NCBI GenBank assembly: GCA_903873485.1
Contig: CAIQOO010000173.1
Location: 1-51,117, forward strand
DNA: 51,117 nt
From: an uncultured beta proteobacterium
GTDB taxonomy: Bacteria; Pseudomonadota; Gammaproteobacteria; Burkholderiales; Burkholderiaceae_C
Reading direction: 5' to 3'
Position numbers and translations under genes: made by a program. This document shows positions 16,096 through 24,600 of this stretch, piece by piece (the stretch's first letter is position 1; each line of letters starts with the position of its first letter). Under the pieces are notes generated by a model. The model ran no database searches. It was given only the letters and a program-made list of their open reading frames with translations, and was not told the DNA's origin.

Positions 16096-16862
16096 TCAAA
16101 GCCACGGCAAAAGGCCAGCACGTTTTTGCCCAGGTCGGGCAGGTAATAGCCGCCTTCAAGAACCGCAAAACGGCGCTGATGCCCGAGCCGAATCGCGTAG
16201 CCTTGCAGCAGCCGGCCGATGGTGAAGTAGTCGTCGGTGGTCAGCTTGCCACCCAGATCATGGAGGTAGGCATCAAAACCGGCTGACACCGCCAGCAGGT
16301 CCACCTGCGGGGCGGTCTTCAGGCGTTGTGCCAGGTTGTGCAGCAGTTCGGCGGCGCTGTCGCCGTAGGTGTTGAAGACCTCGGCCTCGGGCCAACTGCG
16401 CAGCACATCCTTGGTGCCGTCGCCGGTGTGCAGATCAAAGTCCACCACAAAGGCGGATCGAATCTGCCCGGCGGCGCGCAGCCGCAGCAGCGCAATCGCC
16501 AGGTTGCTGAAAGTGCAGTGGCCCCAGGCCTGGGCACGGCTGGCGTGGTGGCCGGGCGGGCGCAGGCAGGCAAAGCTGGGTTCGCCCTGCAACGCCAGAT
16601 CAGAGGCCAGAATGGCGGCACCTGCGGCCAGCGCAGCCATGGCAAACAGGTGCGGTTTGGCCTCAATCGCCGCTACATGGGCTTCGGTGTGGGCGCGCAG
16701 CAGGTCGGCCCGGCTGGCCGGTGCCGGCTCGTCAACCGGGTAGCGGCCATCATGGCGCAGGGCATCCATGATATTGATTAGCCGACCCTCGGCGGCACCG
16801 TTGTCGAATTCGTCACCAGAGTAGAAAGACTGGTGAAAGTCTTCATGAAAAATGACACGCAT
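16092..16862 (-). CDS. histone-deacetylase-like (arginase-fold) amidohydrolase
   Basis: Zinc-dependent deacetylase family protein of 256 residues (acetoin utilisation/acetylpolyamine deacetylase type). The His dyad motif PPGHHAS, zinc ligands D and H in VVDFDLHTGDGT and the third ligand D in SAGFDAY are all present, as is the C-terminal LEGGYYLPDLG. The second histidine of the common DxHHGxGT motif is Thr here. I start at ATG 16862 (MRVIFHEDFHQSFYSGDEFD), where family similarity begins; an upstream in-frame start would add an unlikely tail. It may reverse acetylation on proteins or small amines, and its 4-base overlap with a GNAT gene suggests a shared pathway. Confidence 0.88.
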   Translation of the reverse strand: MRVIFHEDFHQSFYSGDEFDNGAAEGRLINIMDALRHDGRYPVDEPAPASRADLLRAHTEAHVAAIEAKPHLFAMAALAAGAAILASDLALQGEPSFACLRPPGHHASRAQAWGHCTFSNLAIALLRLRAAGQIRSAFVVDFDLHTGDGTKDVLRSWPEAEVFNTYGDSAAELLHNLAQRLKTAPQVDLLAVSAGFDAYLHDLGGKLTTDDYFTIGRLLQGYAIRLGHQRRFAVLEGGYYLPDLGKNVLAFCRGFE

Positions 16863-16991
16863 GGGTGGTTTTTTAAAATTGTCAGTGGCTGTCGAAAAGA
16901 ATTTTAGAACACCGGCCGGCCCTAGCAGGCACCCTATTTGACCGACTGCCGGGTGTATAGTCGAAACCACTTATTGTTGGAGCATGGCTTT

Positions 16992-17375
16992 ATGAGCATT
17001 GAATGGAATGACAGTTACAAAATTGGCGACCCCGAGGTCGATCAGCAGCATCAGTATTTGTTTGAACTGACCAATGAATTCATTGCGGCAGACAGCCTGG
17101 GCGATATGCGCAGCCTGATGATTCAGTTGTATAAACACACGCGCGAACATTTTGAGCGTGAAGAAGAGTTGATGCGCCGGGTCAAGTTTCCCGGCCTGGC
17201 CTTGCATCAGGAGCAACACAACCAGTTGTTGCGCCGACTCAGCGAGTTGAGCATGGATGTCGGCAAGGGCTACATGAACAAGCCGGCCATCATTGGCCTG
17301 ATGACCGATTGGGCGACCAAGCACATTCCCCAAGAAGACGCGCAGGTTGTGGCCTTCATGGCCCAACAGCCCTGA
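16992..17375 (+). CDS. bacteriohemerythrin
   Basis: Di-iron oxygen-binding protein of 127 residues. The iron-ligand pattern of the family is complete: H in DQQHQYLFEL, H and E in HTREHFEREE, two H in HQEQHNQLL, and H and D in HIPQED. Such single-domain proteins bind O2 and are proposed to store or deliver oxygen or act in oxygen sensing. The ATG at 16992 (MSIEWNDSY) is preceded by GGAG at about 10 bases and matches the usual family N-terminus. It stands alone, divergent from the deacetylase gene and 28 bases before tatD. Confidence 0.93.
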   Translation: MSIEWNDSYKIGDPEVDQQHQYLFELTNEFIAADSLGDMRSLMIQLYKHTREHFEREEELMRRVKFPGLALHQEQHNQLLRRLSELSMDVGKGYMNKPAIIGLMTDWATKHIPQEDAQVVAFMAQQP

Positions 17376-17403
17376 GTCGTTGTGCTGATGGCGTGCCGGT
17401 GTG

Positions 17404-18282
17404 ATGCGCTGGATCGACACCCATTGCCATCTCGATGCACAAGAGTTTAGCCATCCAGCCCATAGCCAGCGTGCGCTGGCAGCTATTAAAGATGTAGTGC
17501 ATTGCGTCGTGCCGGCAGTCGAAGTCGGCAATTTTGAGGCAGTGCGTCGGCTCGCCCATGCCGACGCTGACAGTTATGCCCTGGGCATTCACCCGATGTA
17601 TGTGGCGCGTGCCGATGATGATGCGCTGGCGCAGTTGGCCCGGGCGCTTGAGCAGCAGCATGACGACCCGCGCCTAGTGGCCGTGGGCGAGATCGGGCTG
17701 GATTACTTTGTGCCGGAACTGCGTGTCGGCCCGCTGCGCGAGCGTCAGCAGCACTTTTTTCGGCAGCAGCTCAAGCTGGCATGGCAACATGATTTGCCGG
17801 TGCTGCTGCATTCGCGCCGCGCGGTGGACCAGGTGGTGCAAGGACTGCGCGAGGTGGCTGGTCGGGCCGGGCGCTGGCATGGCATTGCCCATGCCTTCAA
17901 TGGCAGCATGCAGCAGGCACAGGACTTGATAGGGCTGGGGCTTAAATTGGGTTTTGGCGGGGCGCTGACCTACGAGCGTGCCCGGCAGTTGCGCCACCTG
18001 GCTGCCAGCCTGCCGCTGGACGCGATTGTGCTGGAAACCGATGCACCCGACATGCCGCCGCGCTGGCTCTACAAAACTGCCGGTCAGCGCGCCGCCGGCG
18101 AACTTCAGGCCGTCAATTCACCTGCCGAGTTGCCACGCATTGGCGCTGAACTGGCAGCCCTTCGGGGTATTGGCTCTGCCGAACTGGCGGCGGCCACCAC
18201 CGGCAATGCGCAGGCGGCACTGCCACGGCTGGCAACGCTGCTCAAGGGCACAGTTGCTGATGGCTCGCTGACTTATTCATGA
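17404..18282 (+). CDS. TatD-family metal-dependent deoxyribonuclease
   Basis: TIM-barrel metallohydrolase of 292 residues. Metal ligands are evident: DTHCHLD at the N-terminus, the bridging E in VGEIGLDY, H in LPVLLHSRR, H in HAFNGS and D in LETDAPDMPP. Family members act as 3'-5' exonucleases in DNA repair or hydrolyse D-aminoacyl bonds. Either GTG 17401 or ATG 17404 could start it; ATG gives MRWIDTHCH. An interspersed repeat recodes residues about 17-30 (PAHSQRALAAIKDV). It converges on and overlaps the diguanylate cyclase gene by 6 bases. Confidence 0.92.
   Translation: MRWIDTHCHLDAQEFSHPAHSQRALAAIKDVVHCVVPAVEVGNFEAVRRLAHADADSYALGIHPMYVARADDDALAQLARALEQQHDDPRLVAVGEIGLDYFVPELRVGPLRERQQHFFRQQLKLAWQHDLPVLLHSRRAVDQVVQGLREVAGRAGRWHGIAHAFNGSMQQAQDLIGLGLKLGFGGALTYERARQLRHLAASLPLDAIVLETDAPDMPPRWLYKTAGQRAAGELQAVNSPAELPRIGAELAALRGIGSAELAAATTGNAQAALPRLATLLKGTVADGSLTYS
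17455..17495 (-). repeat. interspersed repeat copy 4 (inside tatD, shorter)
   Basis: On the minus strand it reads TTAATAGCTGCCAGCGCACG followed by CTGGCTATGGGCTGG, the central part of the element. In TatD it is read from the opposite strand in the same phase as the mutL linker copy and the EamA copy. Confidence 0.65.
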
Positions 18283-20364
18283 CCCGTGATGGGTCGAAAA
18301 TATCTCAGGAGCAGGCTGGGCCGCGACCGGCTGGTGGAACTGAACCCGGTTGCCGCCGGCCTGTTTGGCCTGGTACATCGCCGCATCTCCCCATTTCATG
18401 ATGTCTTGCTGACTGGCTTGCTGGCCCAGGAACAGGCTGACGCCCATGCTGGCGGTGCAACGATGCTGGACATGCATGGTCTCCCGGCCTTGTTGCGGCA
18501 ATGCCAAATGGTAGGGATGCGACAGCGCCATGAGAATTCCCCCGGCGATCTGGCTGGCCTCGGCGGCCGCTTGCGCCGGATCGGCATTCAAATCCCCGAG
18601 GATCACCACAAATTCATCACCACCGGTGCGCCCGACGGTATCGACGGCGCGCACACAGCTTGTCAATCGCGCGGCCACCTCGATCAGCAGCAGGTCGCCT
18701 GCGGCATGGCCAAAATGGTCATTGACCGGCTTGAAATTGTCCAGATCAAGGTAGATCAAGGCACCAAAGCTGCCATTGCGCTGGCTCGCCACCATCGCCT
18801 GGCTCAGGCGGTCTGTGAACATGCGCCGGTTTGGCAATTGGGTAAGCGGGTCAAAGAACGCGAGTTGGCGGATTTCTTCTTCCATTTTCTTGAGGTCGGT
18901 GATGTCGCGGGCGGCGGCAAAGATGCCCAGGATGCTGCCGTCTTCGCCGTGATAGACGCTGGCGTTGTAGATCACCTCGGTGACTTTTCCTGACACATGC
19001 TGAATCGCCAGCGGGTAGTTGGTGACAAACCCTTGCGAGAATGCCTGCCGGTAACTGGCGCGGGCTTGGTCGGGGCTGGTGAAATAGCTGGCGAAATCGG
19101 TGGCGATCAGGTGGTCGCGGCTGACGCCGGTGGCCAGTTCGGTGGCCCTGTTGGCATCGGTAATTTTGCCTTCGGCGTTGATGGTCACCAGCGGGTCAAG
19201 ACTGGCCTCAAGCAGTGTGCGGGTGTAGAGTGCGGCGGACCGGTTGAGCTGCTCGAGTTGCTTACGTTCGGTGATGTCCATGATGTAGCCCAGAACCTTG
19301 ACGATCTGGCCATCATGGCGAACCGCCTGCGCCATGGTGCGAACCCACAGCGGCCGGTTTTTGACCGTGATGAACCGGACTTCGATGTCGTAGGGTTCAC
19401 CTTGCTCAACGCAGCGCCAGAATGCTTTCATGATGGCATCACGGTCCTGCGGCAAATAGCAGGCAATGCTTTTGACAATGTGGTCAGATACCCCGGTGGA
19501 GGCGGCAGGCTCGGGCACCATGTCGTGAATCCGGTAGGTTTCCGGTGTCCATGTCATGGTCTGTTTTTGGATATCCCATTGCCAGCCCCCGATCTTGCCG
19601 AGTTGCTGTGTGGCATTTAACAACGTCTCACTTTCTTTCAGCGCTTCTTCGCGTGCCGCCAGACGGTCCAGCATGGCATTGAAGTGGCTGGCGAGCTGGG
19701 CCGCCTCGTCATGGCCGGTTACCGCTGCGCGCCGGTCAAGCTGTCCGGCGGGTACCGCATCGGCCACTTGCTGCACGGCACGCAGCCGGCGTGTCAGGTA
19801 ACGAACCGCCAATGCAGCAAACAGCGCGCCAAGCGAGATCGTCAACAGGCTGTAGAGGACGGCATCACGCCGTGTTTTGGCGAATTGGGCATTGAAAATT
19901 GCCCGTCCCAGCCCGATCCGTGCCCAGCCGACATGGCGATCGGCCAGCATGATGGGCGTGACGACATCAATCTGCTGCTGGTCCTGCCAAAGAATGCGGG
20001 GTTCAACGGGCGCAGGCAGATCGGTCAGATACTTGCCACGCCGACTGGGGTCGCTATGGGCCAGCACTTGCCCCCGGCTGTCGAGCACCATGGCGTGGCG
20101 CAAATCAGGGTAGCCGACAAGACCGAGCACAATTTCCTGCAAGCCGCTGAAGTCGCGCGAGGCCACCCAGATGTCCGAGCTGTTGGCCACGCTGCTGGCC
20201 AGTGCCAGCGCCTGACGGGTCAATTGGGTGACTTCGGTGGCTTCTTGCTGACGCAGCATTTCCCACGAAAACAGCGACATGGACACGGCCATCAGCAGGG
20301 TGACGCCGGTGACCAACTGACGGTAAAGGGTTTTCGTCAGCAGGCGCTTGAGCTGACCAAACAT
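18277..20364 (-). CDS. membrane diguanylate cyclase with periplasmic sensor, HAMP and two PAS domains
   Basis: Predicted c-di-GMP synthase of 695 residues. Order: transmembrane segment (about 17-35), periplasmic sensor of about 130 residues, transmembrane segment (about 168-188), HAMP (about 190-240), two PAS domains (about 250-370 and 375-495), then GGDEF. The active site is intact (GRTGGDEFVVIL, near residue 580) and an inhibitory I-site RxxD (RAVD) sits five residues before it. There is no EAL domain. Its ATG overlaps the last base of the upstream PhnD-like lipoprotein gene, so the two form an operon and the binding protein may present a ligand to the periplasmic domain. Confidence 0.92.
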   Translation of the reverse strand: MFGQLKRLLTKTLYRQLVTGVTLLMAVSMSLFSWEMLRQQEATEVTQLTRQALALASSVANSSDIWVASRDFSGLQEIVLGLVGYPDLRHAMVLDSRGQVLAHSDPSRRGKYLTDLPAPVEPRILWQDQQQIDVVTPIMLADRHVGWARIGLGRAIFNAQFAKTRRDAVLYSLLTISLGALFAALAVRYLTRRLRAVQQVADAVPAGQLDRRAAVTGHDEAAQLASHFNAMLDRLAAREEALKESETLLNATQQLGKIGGWQWDIQKQTMTWTPETYRIHDMVPEPAASTGVSDHIVKSIACYLPQDRDAIMKAFWRCVEQGEPYDIEVRFITVKNRPLWVRTMAQAVRHDGQIVKVLGYIMDITERKQLEQLNRSAALYTRTLLEASLDPLVTINAEGKITDANRATELATGVSRDHLIATDFASYFTSPDQARASYRQAFSQGFVTNYPLAIQHVSGKVTEVIYNASVYHGEDGSILGIFAAARDITDLKKMEEEIRQLAFFDPLTQLPNRRMFTDRLSQAMVASQRNGSFGALIYLDLDNFKPVNDHFGHAAGDLLLIEVAARLTSCVRAVDTVGRTGGDEFVVILGDLNADPAQAAAEASQIAGGILMALSHPYHLALPQQGRETMHVQHRCTASMGVSLFLGQQASQQDIMKWGDAAMYQAKQAGGNRVQFHQPVAAQPAPEIFSTHHGS

Positions 20365-21308
20365 CAGGGGTTCTCCACCGGGCGCACTTCGCGCTCGAAG
20401 CGCCGGATGTAATTGACCACCACGTCGTAACTGGCATTATTGGCGGCATGAAACCGGGCGGTTTCCATGGCGCCGAGAACCGTTTTGCCGGCGGGTACTT
20501 GCGACAGTTCAAGCAGCGCCCTGGTCACCCCATCGCGCACGGCAACTGGCACATCGTCGCGCACCATCACCGAGTTATTGATCAGCGACGGGGTTTGCCA
20601 GACCACCTTGAGTTGGGCGGCCTCGACCGGATAGTCTCTTTGAAACAGCCGCCACGGCGGTGGCCAGGTGGCGCCCGCCGCCGCCTGGCCGAGATAGACG
20701 TTCATGATGGAAGACTCTTGCGAACCAACATAGACGTTGTGGATGTCTTGCCGGATATTGATGCCCCTGGAATGCAGGTAGTACTGCGGCATGATGGCGG
20801 CCGCCAGCGCGGTCGGCGAGGGGTAGCTGACGGTTTTGCCCTTCAGGTCGGCGGGCTGCAAGATGCCGCTGTCTTTGCGGACGATGAAAATGCCCTTGAA
20901 GTCATCGGCATCCCCGGCCATGGCAATCACCTGGTAGCCGACCTTGATGGCTTGCAGGGTTTGCCAGGGGTTGGGCAACAAAAAAGCCGGTTCGCGGGCG
21001 CGGAACTTGGCTTCATACGCCTGGTAATCGCGCGAGGCTTCCAGCTCGATGCGTGCCTCTGGCAACTGGGCGTTGAGGTAATCCACCAGCGGCTGGTACG
21101 CCGCGCTGAGCTTTTTCGGATTGTGCAGTGGGTGGATCGCCAGACGATAGACCGGTTCACTGCCGCCCTTGGGGGCATTGCTGTACTGGAGTGCCGCCGG
21201 CTTGCCGCCTGGCTCGCAGGCCAGCAGGCACAGACCGACAAGCCAGCCGACAGCGGCTTTGAAGCTGTTTTTCCAGCAGCTTGGTACGGCATGGCAGGCA
21301 ACTTTCAT
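20364..21308 (-). CDS. PhnD-like periplasmic phosphate/phosphonate-binding lipoprotein, probably sensory
   Basis: Substrate-binding protein of 314 residues with a lipoprotein signal (LVGLCLLAC, lipid-anchored at C31). The body has PhnD/type 2 periplasmic-binding features: YRLAIHPLHNPKKLSAAYQP near the start, then DLKGKTVSYPSPTALAA and the hinge segment GSQESSIMNVYLGQAAAGA. No ABC permease or ATPase gene is nearby; instead the gene overlaps a membrane GGDEF protein by one base. I infer a ligand-sensing partner rather than a transporter part. The start at ATG 21308 is chosen because it gives a proper signal peptide; the upstream open frame has none. Confidence 0.85.
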   Translation of the reverse strand: MKVACHAVPSCWKNSFKAAVGWLVGLCLLACEPGGKPAALQYSNAPKGGSEPVYRLAIHPLHNPKKLSAAYQPLVDYLNAQLPEARIELEASRDYQAYEAKFRAREPAFLLPNPWQTLQAIKVGYQVIAMAGDADDFKGIFIVRKDSGILQPADLKGKTVSYPSPTALAAAIMPQYYLHSRGINIRQDIHNVYVGSQESSIMNVYLGQAAAGATWPPPWRLFQRDYPVEAAQLKVVWQTPSLINNSVMVRDDVPVAVRDGVTRALLELSQVPAGKTVLGAMETARFHAANNASYDVVVNYIRRFEREVRPVENP

Positions 21309-21438
21309 GTCTGTTGAATGTAGCACTTCAAATGCCTTGAAGCGAATATTTGCGCGTTCAACAGGTCTTCTGTCGCACCCGCAACGCTCGCCCCGGCAGC
21401 CTGTAATATCAGGCCATTGCCCTACCCTGAAGACCAAC

Positions 21439-21888
21439 ATGACACACCCCAATCTGGCTGAATTGACCGAGCCGCAAGCCATTGCGCACATTCTTGAACA
21501 TAGCCGAACGGTGGCAGTGGTGGGGCTGTCGCCCAAAGCGCATCGCGACAGCTACCGGGTGGCGCAGTACATGCAGCAGCACGGCTGGCGCATCGTGCCG
21601 GTCAATCCGGTGGCCGCTGCCAGCGCCGCGCCGATCCTCGGCGAGCCGGTCTATGCCACGCTGACTGAGGCAGCACAGCAGCAAAAAATTGATCTGGTCG
21701 ATGTTTTTCGCAACAGCGCGGAGGTGCCGCCAGTAGTCGATGAGGCGATTGCCATAGGGGCTGCGGCACTCTGGCTGCAACTCGGTGTCCAGCATGACGC
21801 AGCCCTGGCAAAAGCGCGCAGCGCTGGCATGGTGGCGGTGCAAGACCGCTGTCTCAAGGTGGAGCATGCCCGCCGGGCTGCCAACTGA
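21439..21888 (+). CDS. CoA-binding Rossmann-fold protein (YccU-like)
   Basis: Small cytosolic protein of 149 residues with the CoA-binding domain seen in succinyl-CoA synthetase alpha: TVAVVGLSPKAHRDSYRVAQ near the N-terminus, GWRIVPVNPV, then LVDVFRNSAEVPPVVDEAI and LWLQLGV. The family binds CoA; no reaction is established. ATG 21439 starts MTHPNLAELTEPQAI, the typical N-terminus. It lies 36 bases upstream of the spermidine-synthase-like gene on the same strand. Confidence 0.88.
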   Translation: MTHPNLAELTEPQAIAHILEHSRTVAVVGLSPKAHRDSYRVAQYMQQHGWRIVPVNPVAAASAAPILGEPVYATLTEAAQQQKIDLVDVFRNSAEVPPVVDEAIAIGAAALWLQLGVQHDAALAKARSAGMVAVQDRCLKVEHARRAAN

Positions 21889-21924
21889 CTGGCTGGGGCG
21901 GCGATTGGGGATAATTGCGCCATC

Positions 21925-22680
21925 TTGAAAAAACGCCCGCACGCTCTCCCCGAAGTCAATTTCTCGGACGATGGCCCGGTGCGGCACCTGCATCTGGGCA
22001 CCGAATGGATTCAAGGCTCGATGTACCTGGACAATCCGGTCGGTCTGGTGCATGAATATGTGCAGCGCATGATGGCCTGGCTGTTGTTTGTCGAGCCTGA
22101 CACGGTGCCAGACCGGCTCGCCATGCAGCTCGGTTTGGGTGCCGGCTCGCTAACCAAGTTTTGCGTCAGAGAACTGCAGATGAAGACCACCGCGATTGAA
22201 CTCAACCCGCAAGTGCTGGCGGCCTGCCGTGGCTGGTTCAAGCTGCCGGCGGACAACCCGCGCCAGCAGGTGGTGCTGGCCGATGCGGCCGAAGAAATCC
22301 TCAACCCCAAATGGTGGGGCTTGATCGACGCCCTGCAGGTCGATTTGTACGACCATGAAGCGGCCGCGCCAGTGCTTGACAGCCTGCCGTTTTACAACCA
22401 TTGCCGTCGGCTGCTGACTCCCGAGGGTTGCATGACGCTGAACCTGTTTGGCCGGGCATCGAGTTTCGAGCGCAGCGTCGAAAAACTCTCGGTCGCCTTT
22501 GGCAAGCCGGCGGTGTGGGCCTTCAAGCCCACGCGTGAAGGCAACACTGTGGTGTTGGCCCAGCACACCGCCTGCCGCCCCCGGCGCGAGTTGCTGATGA
22601 CCCGTGCCAACGCGATTGAGGCGCGCTGGGGTTTGCCGGCCGACAAATGGGTCCGTGTCTGCAAGCCGATGCTGCCATGA
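21925..22680 (+). CDS. spermidine-synthase-like methyltransferase-fold protein
   Basis: Rossmann-fold protein of 251 residues. The glycine-rich nucleotide motif MQLGLGAGSLTKF, the acidic residue after strand 2 (TTAIELNPQVLAACR) and the segment LIDALQVDLYDHEAAAP match the spermine/spermidine synthase family. Residues needed for polyamine substrates cannot be confirmed by eye, so a related SAM-binding activity is possible. Translation appears to start at TTG 21925. Its stop overlaps the start of the GspE-like gene in an ATGA, implying coupled expression. Confidence 0.78.
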   Translation: MKKRPHALPEVNFSDDGPVRHLHLGTEWIQGSMYLDNPVGLVHEYVQRMMAWLLFVEPDTVPDRLAMQLGLGAGSLTKFCVRELQMKTTAIELNPQVLAACRGWFKLPADNPRQQVVLADAAEEILNPKWWGLIDALQVDLYDHEAAAPVLDSLPFYNHCRRLLTPEGCMTLNLFGRASSFERSVEKLSVAFGKPAVWAFKPTREGNTVVLAQHTACRPRRELLMTRANAIEARWGLPADKWVRVCKPMLP

Positions 22681-24470
22681 GCCACACCGCATCCCCCAAA
22701 CCAGCCAAGCCAGCCGGTCCGCTTGCCGGTGGACCGCTGGACTGGCGTAGCCTGGTGCAATGGCTGCAGGCCGACGCGGTCATCAGTGCCCAGGAGGCCC
22801 AGCGCATTCACACCCGTTGTGCCCAGGCCGAGAGCGCGCAAAATCCCCTGGTGCGTCTGGCCAGTGTCGGGGTTCACAAAGCCGACGACGGCAAACCGAT
22901 GGACCTTGAACAGTTGACACAGTGGCTGGCCGGTCGCGCACAACTGGCCTATTTGCGCATTGATCCACTCAAGGTGGATGTCGGCAAGGTGGCCGACACC
23001 ATGAGTCCGGCTTATGCCGAGCGTCACAAGATATTGCCGGTGCAGGTGACCGCCCACGAGGTGGTGGTGGCCACCGCCGAGCCGTTTTTGACCGACTGGG
23101 TGGCCGAAGTCGAGCGCCAGAGCCGGCGCAGCGTGCGCCGGGTGGTGGCCAATCCACAGGATATTCACCGCTACACCGTCGAGTTTTTTGCGCTGGCCAA
23201 GTCGGTGCGGGCAGCCGCCAAGGCCGGCAACAACGCCGGTTCGAGCTTTGAGCAACTGGTCGAACTGGGCAAAAGCAACAAGCAGCTCGATGCCAATGAC
23301 CAAAGTGTGGTGCAGGTGGTGGACTGGCTGTGGCAATACGCCTTTGACCAGCGCGCCAGCGACATTCACCTGGAACCTCGGCGCGAGCAGGGCGTGATCC
23401 GCTTTCGCATTGACGGCGTGCTGCACCCGGTTTATCAGATGCCAATGGGCGTGCTGGCGGCGATGACGGCGCGCATCAAGCTGCTGGGACGCATGGACGT
23501 GGTCGAAAAACGCCGCCCGCAGGATGGCCGCATCAAGACCCGCAACCCCGGCGGCGATGAAATTGAAATGCGGATATCGACCTTGCCGACCGCCTTTGGC
23601 GAAAAGATGGTGATGCGGATTTTTGACCCCGAAACCACCGTCAAAGACCTCGATGCGCTGGGTTTTTCGGCGCACGACGCACAGCGCTGGGAGGCGCTGG
23701 TGAAACGCCCCAATGGCATCATTCTGGTAACTGGCCCCACCGGCTCGGGCAAAACCACCACGCTGTATTCGACGCTCAAGCGGGTGGCCACCGAAGAGGT
23801 CAATGTCAGCACGGTGGAAGACCCGATCGAAATGATCGAGGCCTCGTTCAACCAGACCCAGGTGCAGCCGCAGCTTGATTTTGGCTTTCCCGAGGGCCTG
23901 CGTGCCCTGATGCGGCAAGACCCCGACATCATCATGGTCGGCGAAATCCGCGACCAGGCCACCGCCGAGATGGCGGTGCAGGCGGCACTCACCGGGCATC
24001 TGGTGTTCTCTACCCTGCACACCAACGACGCACCGAGTGCCATTACCCGCTTGATGGAACTCGGCGTGCCGTCGTACCTGATCACCGCCACCTTGCTCGG
24101 CGTGCTGGCGCAGCGGCTGGTGCGCACGCTGTGCCCGCATTGCAAGCAGCCCGACTTGCTGGCCTCACGCGAGACGCTGGCCGAGGTGGTGAAGCCGTGG
24201 CAACTCAATGGCACTTACCAGCCGTTCAAGGCAGCCGGTTGTGTCGATTGCCGGATGACCGGTTTTATGGGCCGCATGGGTTTGTACGAGTTGCTGGTGG
24301 TGACCGAGACGTTTAAGACCCTGATCACGCGCGAGCCTAGCACCGATGCGCTCAAGCGCCAGGCGGTGGCCGACGGCATGCGCCCGCTGCGCCTCGCTGG
24401 CGCCCTGCGGGTGGCCGAGGGCTTGACGGTGCTTGATGAAGTGCTGTCCTCCACGCCAGCGCTGAAATGA
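22677..24470 (+). CDS. GspE/PilB-family secretion or pilus assembly ATPase
   Basis: Cytoplasmic AAA+-like hexameric ATPase of 597 residues. It has the N-terminal MshEN/T2SSE-N region (DVGKVADTMSPAYAERHKIL), Walker A GPTGSGKTTTLYSTL, Asp box STVEDPIEM, Walker B DIIMVGEIRD, His box TLHTNDAPSA, and a tetracysteine zinc motif (LCPHCKQ ... CVDC). This is the full set for an assembly ATPase of type II secretion or type IV pili. No pilin, secretin or inner-membrane platform gene is near, so its machine must be encoded elsewhere. It overlaps the preceding gene by 4 bases. Confidence 0.93.
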   Translation: MSHTASPKPAKPAGPLAGGPLDWRSLVQWLQADAVISAQEAQRIHTRCAQAESAQNPLVRLASVGVHKADDGKPMDLEQLTQWLAGRAQLAYLRIDPLKVDVGKVADTMSPAYAERHKILPVQVTAHEVVVATAEPFLTDWVAEVERQSRRSVRRVVANPQDIHRYTVEFFALAKSVRAAAKAGNNAGSSFEQLVELGKSNKQLDANDQSVVQVVDWLWQYAFDQRASDIHLEPRREQGVIRFRIDGVLHPVYQMPMGVLAAMTARIKLLGRMDVVEKRRPQDGRIKTRNPGGDEIEMRISTLPTAFGEKMVMRIFDPETTVKDLDALGFSAHDAQRWEALVKRPNGIILVTGPTGSGKTTTLYSTLKRVATEEVNVSTVEDPIEMIEASFNQTQVQPQLDFGFPEGLRALMRQDPDIIMVGEIRDQATAEMAVQAALTGHLVFSTLHTNDAPSAITRLMELGVPSYLITATLLGVLAQRLVRTLCPHCKQPDLLASRETLAEVVKPWQLNGTYQPFKAAGCVDCRMTGFMGRMGLYELLVVTETFKTLITREPSTDALKRQAVADGMRPLRLAGALRVAEGLTVLDEVLSSTPALK

Positions 24471-24525
24471 CGCATGACGAACTGAACCGCCATGCAGCAT
24501 GGCATCCACAAAGACCTTTGCGCCG

Positions 24526-24551
24526 GGCTTTTTTTAATGATAAAAAAGGCC
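24526..24551. terminator. AT-rich hairpin between the GspE-like and EamA genes
   Basis: An 11-bp stem (GGCTTTTTTTA paired with TAAAAAAGGCC, one T-G wobble, loop ATGA) lies 55 bases after the GspE-like stop. The T run is inside the stem instead of after it, so termination is plausible but not textbook. The right arm belongs to an interspersed repeat. Confidence 0.4.
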
Positions 24552-24600
24552 TGTAACCCTTATGGATAAAGCGCAATTAGCTGCAAAAGATATAGCTATT
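24541..24600 (-). repeat. interspersed repeat copy 5 (supplies the start of an EamA gene)
   Basis: On the minus strand it reads AATAGCTATATCTTTTGCAG, CTAATTGCGCTTTATCC, then ATAAGGGTTACAGGCC. The plus-strand ATG at 24562 falls inside the element, so codons 1-13 of the EamA transporter are repeat sequence. Confidence 0.8.

Noticed and set aside
16937..16966. Sigma-70 promoter for the hemerythrin gene (TTGACC ... TATAGT)
   Set aside because: The hexamers look good but the spacer is only about 12 bases, too short for a functional promoter.
22392..24140. Very long open frame (582 codons) on the minus strand
   Set aside because: It is antisense to the GspE-like ATPase, whose motifs are complete on the plus strand. 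The His/Gly/Gln-rich translation is typical of a shadow frame in GC-rich DNA.
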